Shown here one piece after another: positions 52,777-60,765 of a DNA stretch of 64,000 nt. The translations under genes and the position numbers were made by a program. Source of the stretch: Sphingomonas citricola (GTDB lineage: Bacteria; Pseudomonadota; Alphaproteobacteria; Sphingomonadales; Sphingomonadaceae); assembly GCF_019429535.1 (NCBI RefSeq), contig NZ_JAHXZM010000001.1:310001-374000 (forward strand), given 5' to 3'. How positions within the stretch are numbered: the first letter of the stretch is position 1; each line of letters starts with the position of its first letter. The notes beneath the pieces were generated by a model. That model was not told where the DNA came from and made no database searches. It was given only the letters and a program-made list of their open reading frames with translations.

Positions 52777-53442
52777 ATGGATGTGACACAGGCGATCGCG
52801 GCGCGGCGTTCGGTGCGCGGGTACCTCGACCGCGCGGTCGACCCGGCACTGCTCAAGGACATCGCGATCAAATCGGCGCGCGCGGCGACCGGCGGCAACA
52901 TCCAGCCGTGGCACGTCGACATCGTCCACGGCGAGACGATGCGGCGGCTGAAGGAAATCATGGCGGGCAAGACCGCGCGGCGCGAAACTGAGACGCCGGG
53001 TTATGACATCTATCCGAAGGAGATGGACGATCGCTATCGCCAGCGCACCTTCGCGATCGGCGAGGAGATGTACGGCCGGCTGGGCATCCCACGCGAGGAC
53101 AAGCGCGCGCGCGCGATCTGGTTCGCGCGCAATTTCCAGTTCTTCGGCGCGCCCGCGGCCTATTTCGTCACGGTCGACCGCCGGATGGGGCCGCCGCAAT
53201 GGTCCGACCTCGGCATGTATCTGCAGAACCTGATGCTGCTGGCGGTTGAACACGGGCTCGCCACCTGTCCGCAGGAATGCTGGGCGGTGTTCCCGCAGAC
53301 GATCGAGGCGTTCCTGGAGACGCCGGCGGAGCGGATGCTCTTTTGCGGGGTTGCGATCGGATATGAGGATGCCGACGATCCCGCCAATCTGACGCGCTCG
53401 ACCCGCGCGCCGGAGGAGGAGTGGTTGACCGTTCGGGCTTGA
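52777..53442 (+). CDS. nitroreductase family FMN oxidoreductase
   Basis: 221 residues. MDVTQAIAARRSVRGYLDR with the FMN-binding RRSxR, ATGGNIQPWHVDIV, and the C-terminal LMLLAVEHGLATCPQECWAV segment are typical of the NfsB/FRP-like superfamily. Reduces nitro compounds or quinones with NAD(P)H. ATG 52777 with GGAG nine bases upstream. Confidence 0.9.
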   Translation: MDVTQAIAARRSVRGYLDRAVDPALLKDIAIKSARAATGGNIQPWHVDIVHGETMRRLKEIMAGKTARRETETPGYDIYPKEMDDRYRQRTFAIGEEMYGRLGIPREDKRARAIWFARNFQFFGAPAAYFVTVDRRMGPPQWSDLGMYLQNLMLLAVEHGLATCPQECWAVFPQTIEAFLETPAERMLFCGVAIGYEDADDPANLTRSTRAPEEEWLTVRA

Positions 53443-53577
53443 GCGGGCGCCGCCGCGGATCTCGTGTGGCGATGTTGACGTAGACCGCACCCGGTGGCGC
53501 CTAGCCTCAGTTCGTGGCCGTGGGAGCGCTTGCGCTTCGGTGATCTGCCGTGGCGCTAGGCTAGCAGGAAAAGCCGA

Positions 53578-54069
53578 TCAGCCGCCGAGCGCCGCCGAGA
53601 TACGCGCGAAGGGTACGCTGAGCGCGACATAGAGCTGCGAGGCGAGCAGATAGGCGCCGCCGCCGGTCGCCGCGGTCAGCGCCGCGAATTGCAGCGCCGA
53701 GGAGATGCGGCGGCTCCGCTCCGCCTGCATCGCGGGGGAAAGCGCGGGGCGATCGCGCGCGGGACCGCGGCGCTCGATGGCCGCAGCCTGCCCGGGGCGC
53801 TGCGCGAGCCGCGGTTCGTTGACGAGCGCCGACGCGCTGACCGGATCCTGCGTGCGGATACCGACCCGGCCGTCGCGAACCCAGCCGACGCGCCCGATGA
53901 TGATCAAGGTGCCGCGCCGCACGTCGACGTAACTGCCGACCTTCATCGCCGCGGTGCTGGAGATGACGATCGATTTGGGCGCGACTTCGTGGATGCACGC
54001 ATCGGCCCAGGCCGTGCCGACATTGATGCGGCAGGGCACGAGAACGGCAGTGGTCGTGTTCGTCTTCAT
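53578..54069 (-). CDS. PilZ-like domain protein with C-terminal membrane segment
   Basis: 163 residues from ATG 54069 (AGGGG six bases upstream). The N-terminal 85 residues (VPCRINVGTAWADACIHEVAPKSIVIS, VGSYVDVRRGTLIIIGRVGWV) look like a PilZ beta-barrel, but the c-di-GMP motif RxxxR and the [DN]xSxxG motif are not intact, so binding is doubtful. An Arg/Ala/Pro linker leads to one membrane helix (LQFAALTAATGGGAYLLAS, about 130-150). Role unknown. Confidence 0.68.
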   Translation of the reverse strand: MKTNTTTAVLVPCRINVGTAWADACIHEVAPKSIVISSTAAMKVGSYVDVRRGTLIIIGRVGWVRDGRVGIRTQDPVSASALVNEPRLAQRPGQAAAIERRGPARDRPALSPAMQAERSRRISSALQFAALTAATGGGAYLLASQLYVALSVPFARISAALGG

Positions 54070-54253
54070 GCCGTACCCCTGCGATGCTTCTAAGACATCG
54101 GCGGGGGAGCGGCACCCGGTCTTCTTTACAGTTCGGTTGCGTATGTTTGCGCGGGAAATGTGCTGGGGCAACGCCTCGACCCTGCGACGTGACATCGGTT
54201 GCGGTCCCTGGAACGCTCGGGGCAGGAGGGACGCGGTGATCGACGTGCGCGAG

Positions 54254-54330
54254 TGGTGCCCCCGGCGAGATTCGAACTCACGGCCTGCGGTTTAGGAAAC
54301 CGTCGCTCTATCCGGCTGAGCTACGGGGGC
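54254..54330 (-). tRNA. tRNA-Arg (anticodon CCT)
   Basis: 77 bases on the minus strand with CCA encoded (54256-54254). Acceptor GCCCCCG/CGGGGGC, D arm GCTC...GAGC, anticodon loop TTCCTAA with CCT at 54296-54294, T arm GTGAG-TTCGAAT-CTCGC. The first anticodon-stem pair is an A-C mismatch. The gene reads the rare AGG codon. Confidence 0.95.
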
Positions 54331-54341
54331 ACTGCGCACCG

Positions 54342-54370
54342 TGCGTATCGCGATCGGGCGGCTTAATCAA
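54342..54370 (-). promoter_or_regulatory. promoter of tRNA-Arg
   Basis: Minus strand TTGATT (54370-54365), 17-base spacer, TACGCA (54347-54342), placing the start a few bases before the tRNA 5' end. Confidence 0.55.
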
Positions 54371-54494
54371 TCGAGCCGGCGCGTTCGCGTCATCGGCGCG
54401 AGCGCCGCGTGGGGTCCCGAGGGTAGTGCGGTGCGGGGAAGCGGCGAGCGGACCGGCATATCGTCCGTCAGACGATCCGCCGGTGCGCGCGCCA

Positions 54495-54701
54495 TCACGC
54501 CTTCTTGAGTGATTCCGGCTTGTGCGCCGCCTTCGAACCACTGTCGGTCTTCACGATGTATTGCGGGTCGTCCTTCGACGCCTTCACCGTGTGGCTCTTG
54601 ATCTTGGTATCGCTGGTCTGCTTCTTCTCGACGGTGCCGTGCGCTTCGCCGCCGTGCGATTTCCAGGTGACCTCGTCACCCTTGTGCAGTTCCTTCGCCA
54701 T
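54495..54701 (-). CDS. HVA1 / DUF2945 TUDOR-like small protein
   Basis: 68 residues from ATG 54701 (GGAGAAGGCGA upstream). FHKGDEVTWKSHGG-type start (LHKGDEVTWKSHGGEAHGTV) and YIVKTDSGSKAAHKPESLKK are the DUF2945 (hypervirulence-associated TUDOR domain) signature. Lys-rich; role in bacteria unknown. Confidence 0.88.
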   Translation of the reverse strand: MAKELHKGDEVTWKSHGGEAHGTVEKKQTSDTKIKSHTVKASKDDPQYIVKTDSGSKAAHKPESLKKA

Positions 54702-54807
54702 TCGCCTTCTCCTTTTTGCCCGGATCAGTGCGCGATCAATCGGCGGCGGCGGCAAAGGTTGCGCGGCGCGGCGCGTCCCGGAAGGGAACGTACCGCGCCG
54801 GCAGGCC

Positions 54808-57792
54808 TCAGAACTTGAACCCGGCGGCGACGCCGTAACGGCGCGGCTCGATCGTGAAGACGTTGGTGAACAGACCCGACGACTGATCGGTCACGTACAT
54901 GCCGGTCAGCGCGTTGTTCTTGGTCAGGTTCGACACGAAGCCGCGCACGTAGAAGCGGTCGTCGGGCGCGTTCAGCTGGATCTGCGCGTTGACGACCTCG
55001 TAGCCTGGCAGGCGATCGATCGGGCGCAGGTTGAAGATCGTGCCGTACGAATTGCCGGTGTAGTTCAGGTCGACGCGCGGGACGAGCGTATAGCCGCTGT
55101 CGCTGAAATCGATCGTGTACTGCGCACCGACCGACCATTTGTATGTCGGTGCGTTGGGCAGCTTGTTGCCGCGCACGTTGCTTTCGACGCCCGAGCCGAG
55201 CACCTGGATGCCGCCGAACAGGCCGCCGATCGCGGCGGCTTGCGCCGTCAGCGCCGAGCAGATGCTGAACGCGCCGGTGGTCTTGGTGCCGGGCACCGCG
55301 ACGGGCGCAGCGAGCAGCGCCGCATTGCCGAACGACGTTCCGACGCCGCGGTTGACCGCCGCGACAAAGGCATTGGCGCCCGCGGCATTGCCCGCCGTGG
55401 TCGGCACCACCGCGCAGTTGGACGCGTTGGTGATATCCTTGATGATCACCGTGTCCGAACGCCCGCCCGACGGGTCACGCGGGTTGGCGAGGAAGCGGTC
55501 GTCCGCGACCTTGGTCTTCAGATAGCTCGCGTTCATGTTGACGACGAAGCGCGGGATCGGGCTGAGCACCGCTTCCGCCTCGACGCCGTAGATGTCGGCG
55601 TTGACGTTGTCGTTGACCGAGGTGCGCGCGACGATGCGCGACAGCTGCAGGTTCTTGTACTTGTAGTAAAAGCCGGTGAGGTTGAGCCGGAAGGCACCGC
55701 CGCCGAAGGTGTTCTTCGACCCGATCTCGAATGCGTCGACCTTCTCGGGGGCGAAGGTCGTCGGCACCGTGAAGACCGGCGACAGCGGCGGGTTGATGCC
55801 GCCCGATTTGTACCCGCGCGAGTAGGACGCGTAGAGCAGATTGTCGGGGGTGATCTTGTAGTCGACCACCGCGCGACCGGTCAGCCGCGAGAAGGCGACA
55901 TTGCCGTCGGCGAACGGCTGGTTGCCCGCCACCGTTGGGTCGAAATCGACCGCGCCGCTGTCGAGCTGCGGGAAGGCGGACGCGCTGCCGTAGGGGACGG
56001 GCACGTTCACCAGCGTGGTGCGCGCGCGCACGTTCTTGTCGTCGTGATTGTAGCGCAGGCCGAGCGTCAGCTTGAGCTTGTCGTTCGCCTCGAAATACGT
56101 CTCGCCGAAGATGCCGTAGGACTTCAGCCGGAAATTGGGCGAACTGTTGCGGTAGAACGGCGTCGCCAGATAGGCGGTGCCCCCCGATGCGCCCGCGCCG
56201 AGCAGACCAGCGGCATAGTCGAGCCCGAAGGCGTTGACGTAATAATCGTTCTGCTGCTTGCTGTCGAAATAGATGCCGCCGAGCAGGAAGTTGAACGGCC
56301 CGTCGAACGAGCTGTCGATATGCGCCTCGGCGCTATATTGGCGCACGTGGTTGTACGAGCGATCGAAGTCGAGGCTGGTCGGCGCGCAGACACCGTTGCC
56401 GCCGTAGACGCCGACGTTGTTCGGATCGGCGAGCGACTGGCACAAGGTGCCGGGGCCGTTCGGAATCAGCGTGTTGCGGACGTTGTTGAGGACCGCGCCG
56501 GGCAGACCGGGGCGACCGACCGCGTTGAGCGTATTGAGCCCGACGTTGCCCGCAAACGAATTCTCCACTGCCAGATTATAGTCGGAGGTCGAATCGACGG
56601 TGTTCTCCATGTAACCGCCGGTGAAATTGAAGCTGAGCGGACCAAAGTCGTGGAACAGCTTCAAAGTATATTGCTGTTCCTCGGCGAAATAAGTCGGCTC
56701 GGCGTCGATGCGGACGCGGCGGACGTTCGTCGGATTGTTGACGCCGAAGAAGCTGTCCTGCGCCTGATAGACGCTGCCGAGCGCGAACGGCGCGAGTGCA
56801 CCCGCACCCGCCGCGGTCAGGAATTCGCGGCTGGTCAGGATCGCGGCGAGCGTCGAATTGCCGTTGGTCGTGCCGTAGGCGAGCCGGTCGGGTGCGCAGC
56901 CGAGCACGCCGGTCGAATCGCGGTTGCAGAGCTGCTTCTGGATGCGGCTGCGATTGTCCTTTTCGCGGAAATAATAGCCGATCAGGTCGATCCGCGTGTC
57001 GGGGCTGGGTTCCCACGACAAGGTGCCGCGGACCGAATACAGGTCGCGGTCGTCGATCCGGTTGCCGGTATATTCGTTGAACGTATAGCCGTCGCGCTTG
57101 AGATAGGTGCCCGCGACGCGGATGCCGAGCGTGTCGGTGAACGGCAGGTTGAACATCGCGCGGACGCGCTTCGAATCAAAATTGCCGTATTCGAACTCGC
57201 CCGCGGCGTGGACGCCCGACAGATCGGGCTTGGCAGTGATGAAATTGACCACGCCCGAGGTCGCGTTGCGTCCGAACAGCGTACCCTGCGGCCCGCGCAG
57301 CACCTCGACGCGTTCGAGGTCGAAGAACTCGCTCTCGAACAGGCGCGTGCCGAGCAGTGGCATGTCGTTGACGTGGATCGCGGTCGCGCTGTCGCAGGTC
57401 ACGCCGACGCACAGGTCACCGACGCCGCGGATCGTGAAGCTCGACGAGGTGAAGTTCGTCTTGGTGAAGGTGATGTTGGGCAGCGTCTGTTGCAGCGCAA
57501 CGGGATTGACGATCTGCTGCCGCTCGAGGTTCTCGGCGGTGAACGCGGTGACCGCGATCGGCACGTCCTGCAACCGCTGCGACTGGCGTTGCGCGGTGAC
57601 CACGATGTCGCCGGCATAGCCCTGATTGGCGGACGGCTGCGTATCGGTCGGGGTCGAGGAGGGGGCCTCCTGTCCCGGTCCATTTGTAGGTGCGGTATTC
57701 TGCGACGAGGTGGTGGCCCCCGTTTGCGCGTGCGCGGGAACCGCAGTCACGAGCGCGAGCGCCGACGCGGCGAGCAGGTCGAACTTCTTCAT
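54808..57792 (-). CDS. TonB-dependent outer-membrane receptor
   Basis: 994 residues. Signal peptide to AHAQ (about 23), Gln/Thr/Pro-rich spacer, TonB box DIVVTAQ (62-68), plug domain with IRGVGD and RVEVLRGPQGTLFGRNATSGVVN, and a 22-strand barrel ending in aromatic AAGFKF. Paired cysteines occur in the plug (DLCVGVTCDS) and in several extracellular loops, for example TLCQSLAD with NGVCAPTS. It takes up an unknown siderophore, glycan or other bulky ligand. GGAGGGG precedes ATG 57792. No transport or enzyme partner genes are adjacent. Confidence 0.95.
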   Translation of the reverse strand: MKKFDLLAASALALVTAVPAHAQTGATTSSQNTAPTNGPGQEAPSSTPTDTQPSANQGYAGDIVVTAQRQSQRLQDVPIAVTAFTAENLERQQIVNPVALQQTLPNITFTKTNFTSSSFTIRGVGDLCVGVTCDSATAIHVNDMPLLGTRLFESEFFDLERVEVLRGPQGTLFGRNATSGVVNFITAKPDLSGVHAAGEFEYGNFDSKRVRAMFNLPFTDTLGIRVAGTYLKRDGYTFNEYTGNRIDDRDLYSVRGTLSWEPSPDTRIDLIGYYFREKDNRSRIQKQLCNRDSTGVLGCAPDRLAYGTTNGNSTLAAILTSREFLTAAGAGALAPFALGSVYQAQDSFFGVNNPTNVRRVRIDAEPTYFAEEQQYTLKLFHDFGPLSFNFTGGYMENTVDSTSDYNLAVENSFAGNVGLNTLNAVGRPGLPGAVLNNVRNTLIPNGPGTLCQSLADPNNVGVYGGNGVCAPTSLDFDRSYNHVRQYSAEAHIDSSFDGPFNFLLGGIYFDSKQQNDYYVNAFGLDYAAGLLGAGASGGTAYLATPFYRNSSPNFRLKSYGIFGETYFEANDKLKLTLGLRYNHDDKNVRARTTLVNVPVPYGSASAFPQLDSGAVDFDPTVAGNQPFADGNVAFSRLTGRAVVDYKITPDNLLYASYSRGYKSGGINPPLSPVFTVPTTFAPEKVDAFEIGSKNTFGGGAFRLNLTGFYYKYKNLQLSRIVARTSVNDNVNADIYGVEAEAVLSPIPRFVVNMNASYLKTKVADDRFLANPRDPSGGRSDTVIIKDITNASNCAVVPTTAGNAAGANAFVAAVNRGVGTSFGNAALLAAPVAVPGTKTTGAFSICSALTAQAAAIGGLFGGIQVLGSGVESNVRGNKLPNAPTYKWSVGAQYTIDFSDSGYTLVPRVDLNYTGNSYGTIFNLRPIDRLPGYEVVNAQIQLNAPDDRFYVRGFVSNLTKNNALTGMYVTDQSSGLFTNVFTIEPRRYGVAAGFKF

Positions 57793-57942
57793 GGCATCCC
57801 CTCCTGGGAACCGCCCCCGCTCTATGGCGATGTGACGGTATTTCGATGAACCGGTATGGATGAGACGACAGATTTTTTCGCCCGTCAAACGAAATTATTG
57901 CCGAACATTACGCGCCGCGTACACGTGGCCGAAAAGAGACAG

Positions 57943-57971
57943 TTGCGATATCGCGCGCGGTTTCTGCTACC
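57943..57971 (+). promoter_or_regulatory. candidate promoter of the folE operon
   Basis: TTGCGA (57943-57948), 17-base spacer, GCTACC (57966-57971). The -10 is of the GCTA form often used in sphingomonads. The 207-base region shared with the TonB receptor gene also contains an A/T-rich patch (57868-57905) that probably holds the receptor's promoter. Confidence 0.4.
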
Positions 57972-57999
57972 ACGCGCGCCGGAAGGACGTTTGACCCAG

Positions 58000-58626
58000 A
58001 TGACGACGATCGAGAGCGGAACGCCGGGGGACGGCGACCTGATGGCATCCGATGGCAAGCTGCCGGTTCCCGAGCATGTGGCGGCCGCGATCCGCACGCT
58101 GATCGAATGGGCGGGGGACGATCCGACGCGCGAGGGGCTGATCGACACGCCAAAGCGCGTGGCGCGCGCGTGGAAGGAATATTGCAGCGGTTATGCCGAT
58201 GATCCGGGCGTCCATCTGTCGCGCGTGTTCGAGGAGGTCGGCGGCTACGACGAGATCGTGCTCTTGAAGGACATCCCGTTCCAGTCACATTGCGAGCACC
58301 ACATGGCGCCGATCATCGGGCGCGCGCACATCGCCTATCTGCCGAAGGACCACGTCGTCGGCATTTCCAAGCTCGCGCGCGTGCTCCACGGCTTCGCGCG
58401 CCGCCTGCAGGTGCAGGAACGGCTGACCGCCGAGGTCGCCGACTGCATCTGGAACGGCCTGAGGCCGCAGGGCGTCGCGGTGGTGATCGAGGCGAGTCAC
58501 GCGTGCATGACCGCGCGCGGGGTGCGCACGCCCGGCGTGTCGATGGTGACGAGCCGGATGATGGGCGTGTTCCGCGACGACGAGCGTAGCCGCAAGGAAG
58601 TGCTGTCGCTGATGGGGCTGGCTTGA
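58000..58626 (+). CDS. folE: FolE, GTP cyclohydrolase I
   Basis: 208 residues from ATG 58000; a TTG nine bases upstream is nearer to GGAAGGA. Converts GTP to dihydroneopterin triphosphate. DDPTREGLIDTPKRVARAW, zinc ligands in SHCEHHMAPI (about 98) and SHACMTARGV (about 169), and SKLARVLHGFARRLQVQERLT are typical of the type IA enzyme. First gene of a three-gene pterin operon. Confidence 0.96.
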   Translation: MTTIESGTPGDGDLMASDGKLPVPEHVAAAIRTLIEWAGDDPTREGLIDTPKRVARAWKEYCSGYADDPGVHLSRVFEEVGGYDEIVLLKDIPFQSHCEHHMAPIIGRAHIAYLPKDHVVGISKLARVLHGFARRLQVQERLTAEVADCIWNGLRPQGVAVVIEASHACMTARGVRTPGVSMVTSRMMGVFRDDERSRKEVLSLMGLA

Positions 58627-59351
58627 GGGTTCTCGTCACCGGCGGCGCGAAGCGGCTGGGCGCGGCGATCGCGCGCGCGATCGCGGCGGCCGGGCACGAG
58701 GTGGTGATCCATTACGGCACCTCGCGCGCTGCGGCGGAGGCACTGGCGATGGAGGTCGGCGGCGCCACGGTGTCGGGCGACCTAGCGGACACGGAAGCGC
58801 TTCCCGCCTTGTTCGCGCGCGCGGCGGCGGCGGGGCCGATCGACGGCCTCGTCAACAGCGCCTCGCAATTCGATTACGACGCGCCCGACGCGATCGACGC
58901 GGCGCTCGCCGCGCGGCTCCACGCGGTCAACTGCGTCGCGCCCGCGGTGCTGGCGGCGGCACTCGCGGCGCAGGGGCGCGAGGGCGCGGTCGTCAACCTG
59001 CTCGACCAGAAGCTCGCCAATCCGAACCCCGATTTCTTTTCCTACACCTTGAGCAAATACGCGCTCGAGGGGGCGACGACGATGCTGGCGCAGGCATTCG
59101 CGCCGCGCGTCCGCGTCAACGCGGTGTCGCCCGGCCTGACGTTGCCGAGCGGGGACCAGAGCGCGGCCGAGTTCGACCGCGTCGCGTGCGCGAACCTGCT
59201 CGAACGACCCGTCGGCGCGGCGGCGGTGGCAGCCGCGGTCGTCTACCTGCTCGAAGCGGAGAGCGTCACGGGTCAGAACTTGTTCGTCGACTGCGGGCAG
59301 CGGTTCCTCGCGCGCGACGGCGATGTCATGTTCGAGGACCGCGATGCCTGA
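58623..59351 (+). CDS. pteridine-reductase-like SDR (FolM/PTR1 type)
   Basis: 242 residues. TTG 58623 overlaps the folE stop. The nucleotide motif reads TGGAKRLG, the TG-x-x-x-R-x-G form with Arg that marks pteridine reductases and FolM; catalytic YTLSK lies in FFSYTLSKYALEG, and VNAVSPGLTLPSG follows. E. coli FolM reduces dihydromonapterin. With folE and folB on either side, a role in tetrahydropterin or dihydrofolate reduction is well supported by context. Confidence 0.88.
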   Translation: MRVLVTGGAKRLGAAIARAIAAAGHEVVIHYGTSRAAAEALAMEVGGATVSGDLADTEALPALFARAAAAGPIDGLVNSASQFDYDAPDAIDAALAARLHAVNCVAPAVLAAALAAQGREGAVVNLLDQKLANPNPDFFSYTLSKYALEGATTMLAQAFAPRVRVNAVSPGLTLPSGDQSAAEFDRVACANLLERPVGAAAVAAAVVYLLEAESVTGQNLFVDCGQRFLARDGDVMFEDRDA

Positions 59352-59697
59352 CTATACCGTGATCCTCGACGACCTCGACGTCGCGATGCGGCTCGGCATC
59401 CACCCGTACGAGGCGACCCCGCAGCGCGTGCGGCTGTCGGTGCGGATGCGCGTCCGCTACGCGTCCGCGCCCAGCGCCGACCGGATCGAGGAAGTGCTCG
59501 ACTATGACTTCGTGCGTGACGGCATCCACCGGCTCGCCGGGGGCGCGGGGTTCGCGTTACAGGAAACGCTGGTCGAGGCGGTCGCGGCATTGTGCCTCGC
59601 CGACCCGCGCGTGCGCGAGGTGCAGGTGCGCTCGACCAAGCTCGACATCTACCCCGACGCGACCGTCGGGTGCGAGATCGTCCGCGCGCGCAACTGA
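59344..59697 (+). CDS. folB: FolB, dihydroneopterin aldolase
   Basis: 117 residues. MPDYTVILDDLDVAMRLGIHPYE and DYDFVRDGI, ETLVEAVAAL (catalytic Glu) and TKLDIYPDA match FolB. It splits dihydroneopterin to hydroxymethyl-dihydropterin for folate, and can epimerise to monapterin. Start lies eight bases inside the end of the reductase gene, so the three genes are coupled. Confidence 0.92.
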   Translation: MPDYTVILDDLDVAMRLGIHPYEATPQRVRLSVRMRVRYASAPSADRIEEVLDYDFVRDGIHRLAGGAGFALQETLVEAVAALCLADPRVREVQVRSTKLDIYPDATVGCEIVRARN

Positions 59698-59701
59698 GGC
59701 G

Positions 59702-60604
59702 TCAGTCGGCCTTGGGCCTGGGTGCGCGCATCCGGATCAATCCTTCCTGCGCGACGCTCGCGACCAATCGCCCGTCCTGCGTGAAGATCTGCCCGCGGTT
59801 GAATCCGCGCGCGTGCCCCGCCCAGGTGCTGTCACAGGCGTAGAGCAGCCATTCGTCGGCGCAGAACGGCTCGTGCAACCAGAGTGCGTGGTCGAGGCTC
59901 GCGCTCTGTAAACCCGGCGAGGTCCAGTTGACGCCGTGCGGCAACATCGACGTGCCGAGCAGCGCCATGTCGCTGGCGTAGGCGAGCACCGCGCGGTGCA
60001 CCGCGGCGTCGTCGCCGATGCTAGCGCAGATGCGGAACCAGCTGTGCTGCACCGGGTCGGTCGGCTGCGGATTGAACCATTTGCGCGGATAGACGGGGCG
60101 GATCTCGATCGGGCGCGGGCGCGTCAGATTGGCGCGGAAGCGTTCGTCGACGTGGACGCTCTCGCGCGCGCGGATCGTCGCCTCGCTTTCCAGCGTCTCG
60201 GGTGCGGGCACCTCGGGCATCTGCGCCTGGTGATGATATCCTTCCTCGGGCACCTGGAACGAGGCGGCCATGTTGAGGATCGGTTGACCGCGCTGCATCG
60301 CGATCACGCGGCGGGTCGAGAAACTGCGCCCCTCGAAATCGCGCACCACGCGGTAGATGATCGGGTGCTGCTCGTCGCCCGCGCGCATGAAATAGGCGTG
60401 GAGTGAATGCGCGATCTTGGGCGCGTCGGTCGAGCGCTGCGCCGCCTGCAACGCCTGCGCGATCACCTGCCCGCCGAACACGCGCCCGACGCCCCCGCGC
60501 GAGCGCCGCCCGCGGAACAGGTCGGTATCGATCTCCTCGACGTCGAGCAGGTCGACCAGATCGGCGGCGAGATCGGTCGGGGAGGGCGGCGCTTGTTCGG
60601 TCAT
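59702..60604 (-). CDS. tesB: acyl-CoA thioesterase II
   Basis: 300 residues with two hotdog domains: RVFGGQVIAQALQAA and SLHAYFMRAGDEQHPIIY in the first, and MLPHGVNWTSPGLQSASLDHALWLHEPF with the catalytic Asp region in the second. Hydrolyses a broad range of acyl-CoAs. AAGGA is five bases before ATG 60604. Convergent with folB. Confidence 0.94.
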   Translation of the reverse strand: MTEQAPPSPTDLAADLVDLLDVEEIDTDLFRGRRSRGGVGRVFGGQVIAQALQAAQRSTDAPKIAHSLHAYFMRAGDEQHPIIYRVVRDFEGRSFSTRRVIAMQRGQPILNMAASFQVPEEGYHHQAQMPEVPAPETLESEATIRARESVHVDERFRANLTRPRPIEIRPVYPRKWFNPQPTDPVQHSWFRICASIGDDAAVHRAVLAYASDMALLGTSMLPHGVNWTSPGLQSASLDHALWLHEPFCADEWLLYACDSTWAGHARGFNRGQIFTQDGRLVASVAQEGLIRMRAPRPKAD

Positions 60605-60619
60605 TCTTATCCTTCCCAG

Positions 60620-60760
60620 CATGGCGCAGCAGGTGGGGCCGTCCCGCGGGGGACCGGCCGCAGGCTGGTGGAGGGGGAGCGCCGCGAACGCTCCGCCGGC
60701 GGCCATCCCCCCTACACCATGCTGCGCTTGGTCCCCCTCCCCGTGCCGGGGAGGATATGG
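60620..60760. repeat. REP-like palindromic region between tesB and an acyl-CoA dehydrogenase gene
   Basis: CCTCCCCG (60736-60743) and CGGGGAGG (60747-60754) form an 8-bp stem around TGC. Further upstream TGGTGGAGGGGG and the reverse of CCCCCCTACACCA are partly complementary, giving a larger nested inverted repeat. The G/C-rich GGTGGAGGGGG/CCCCTCCCC style is typical of dispersed sphingomonad intergenic palindromes. No gene is seen here. Confidence 0.6.
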
Positions 60761-60765
60761 CTTCG

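Noticed and set aside
54308..54541. A 77-codon minus-strand frame over the tRNA
   Set aside because: It overlaps the tRNA-Arg gene and the HVA1 gene, is Arg-rich and has no ribosome binding site.
54505..57849. A 1114-codon open frame on the plus strand
   Set aside because: It is antisense to the TonB-dependent receptor. Its translation is rich in Arg, Asp, Val and Ala with no domain, as expected of the mirror frame of a GC-rich gene.
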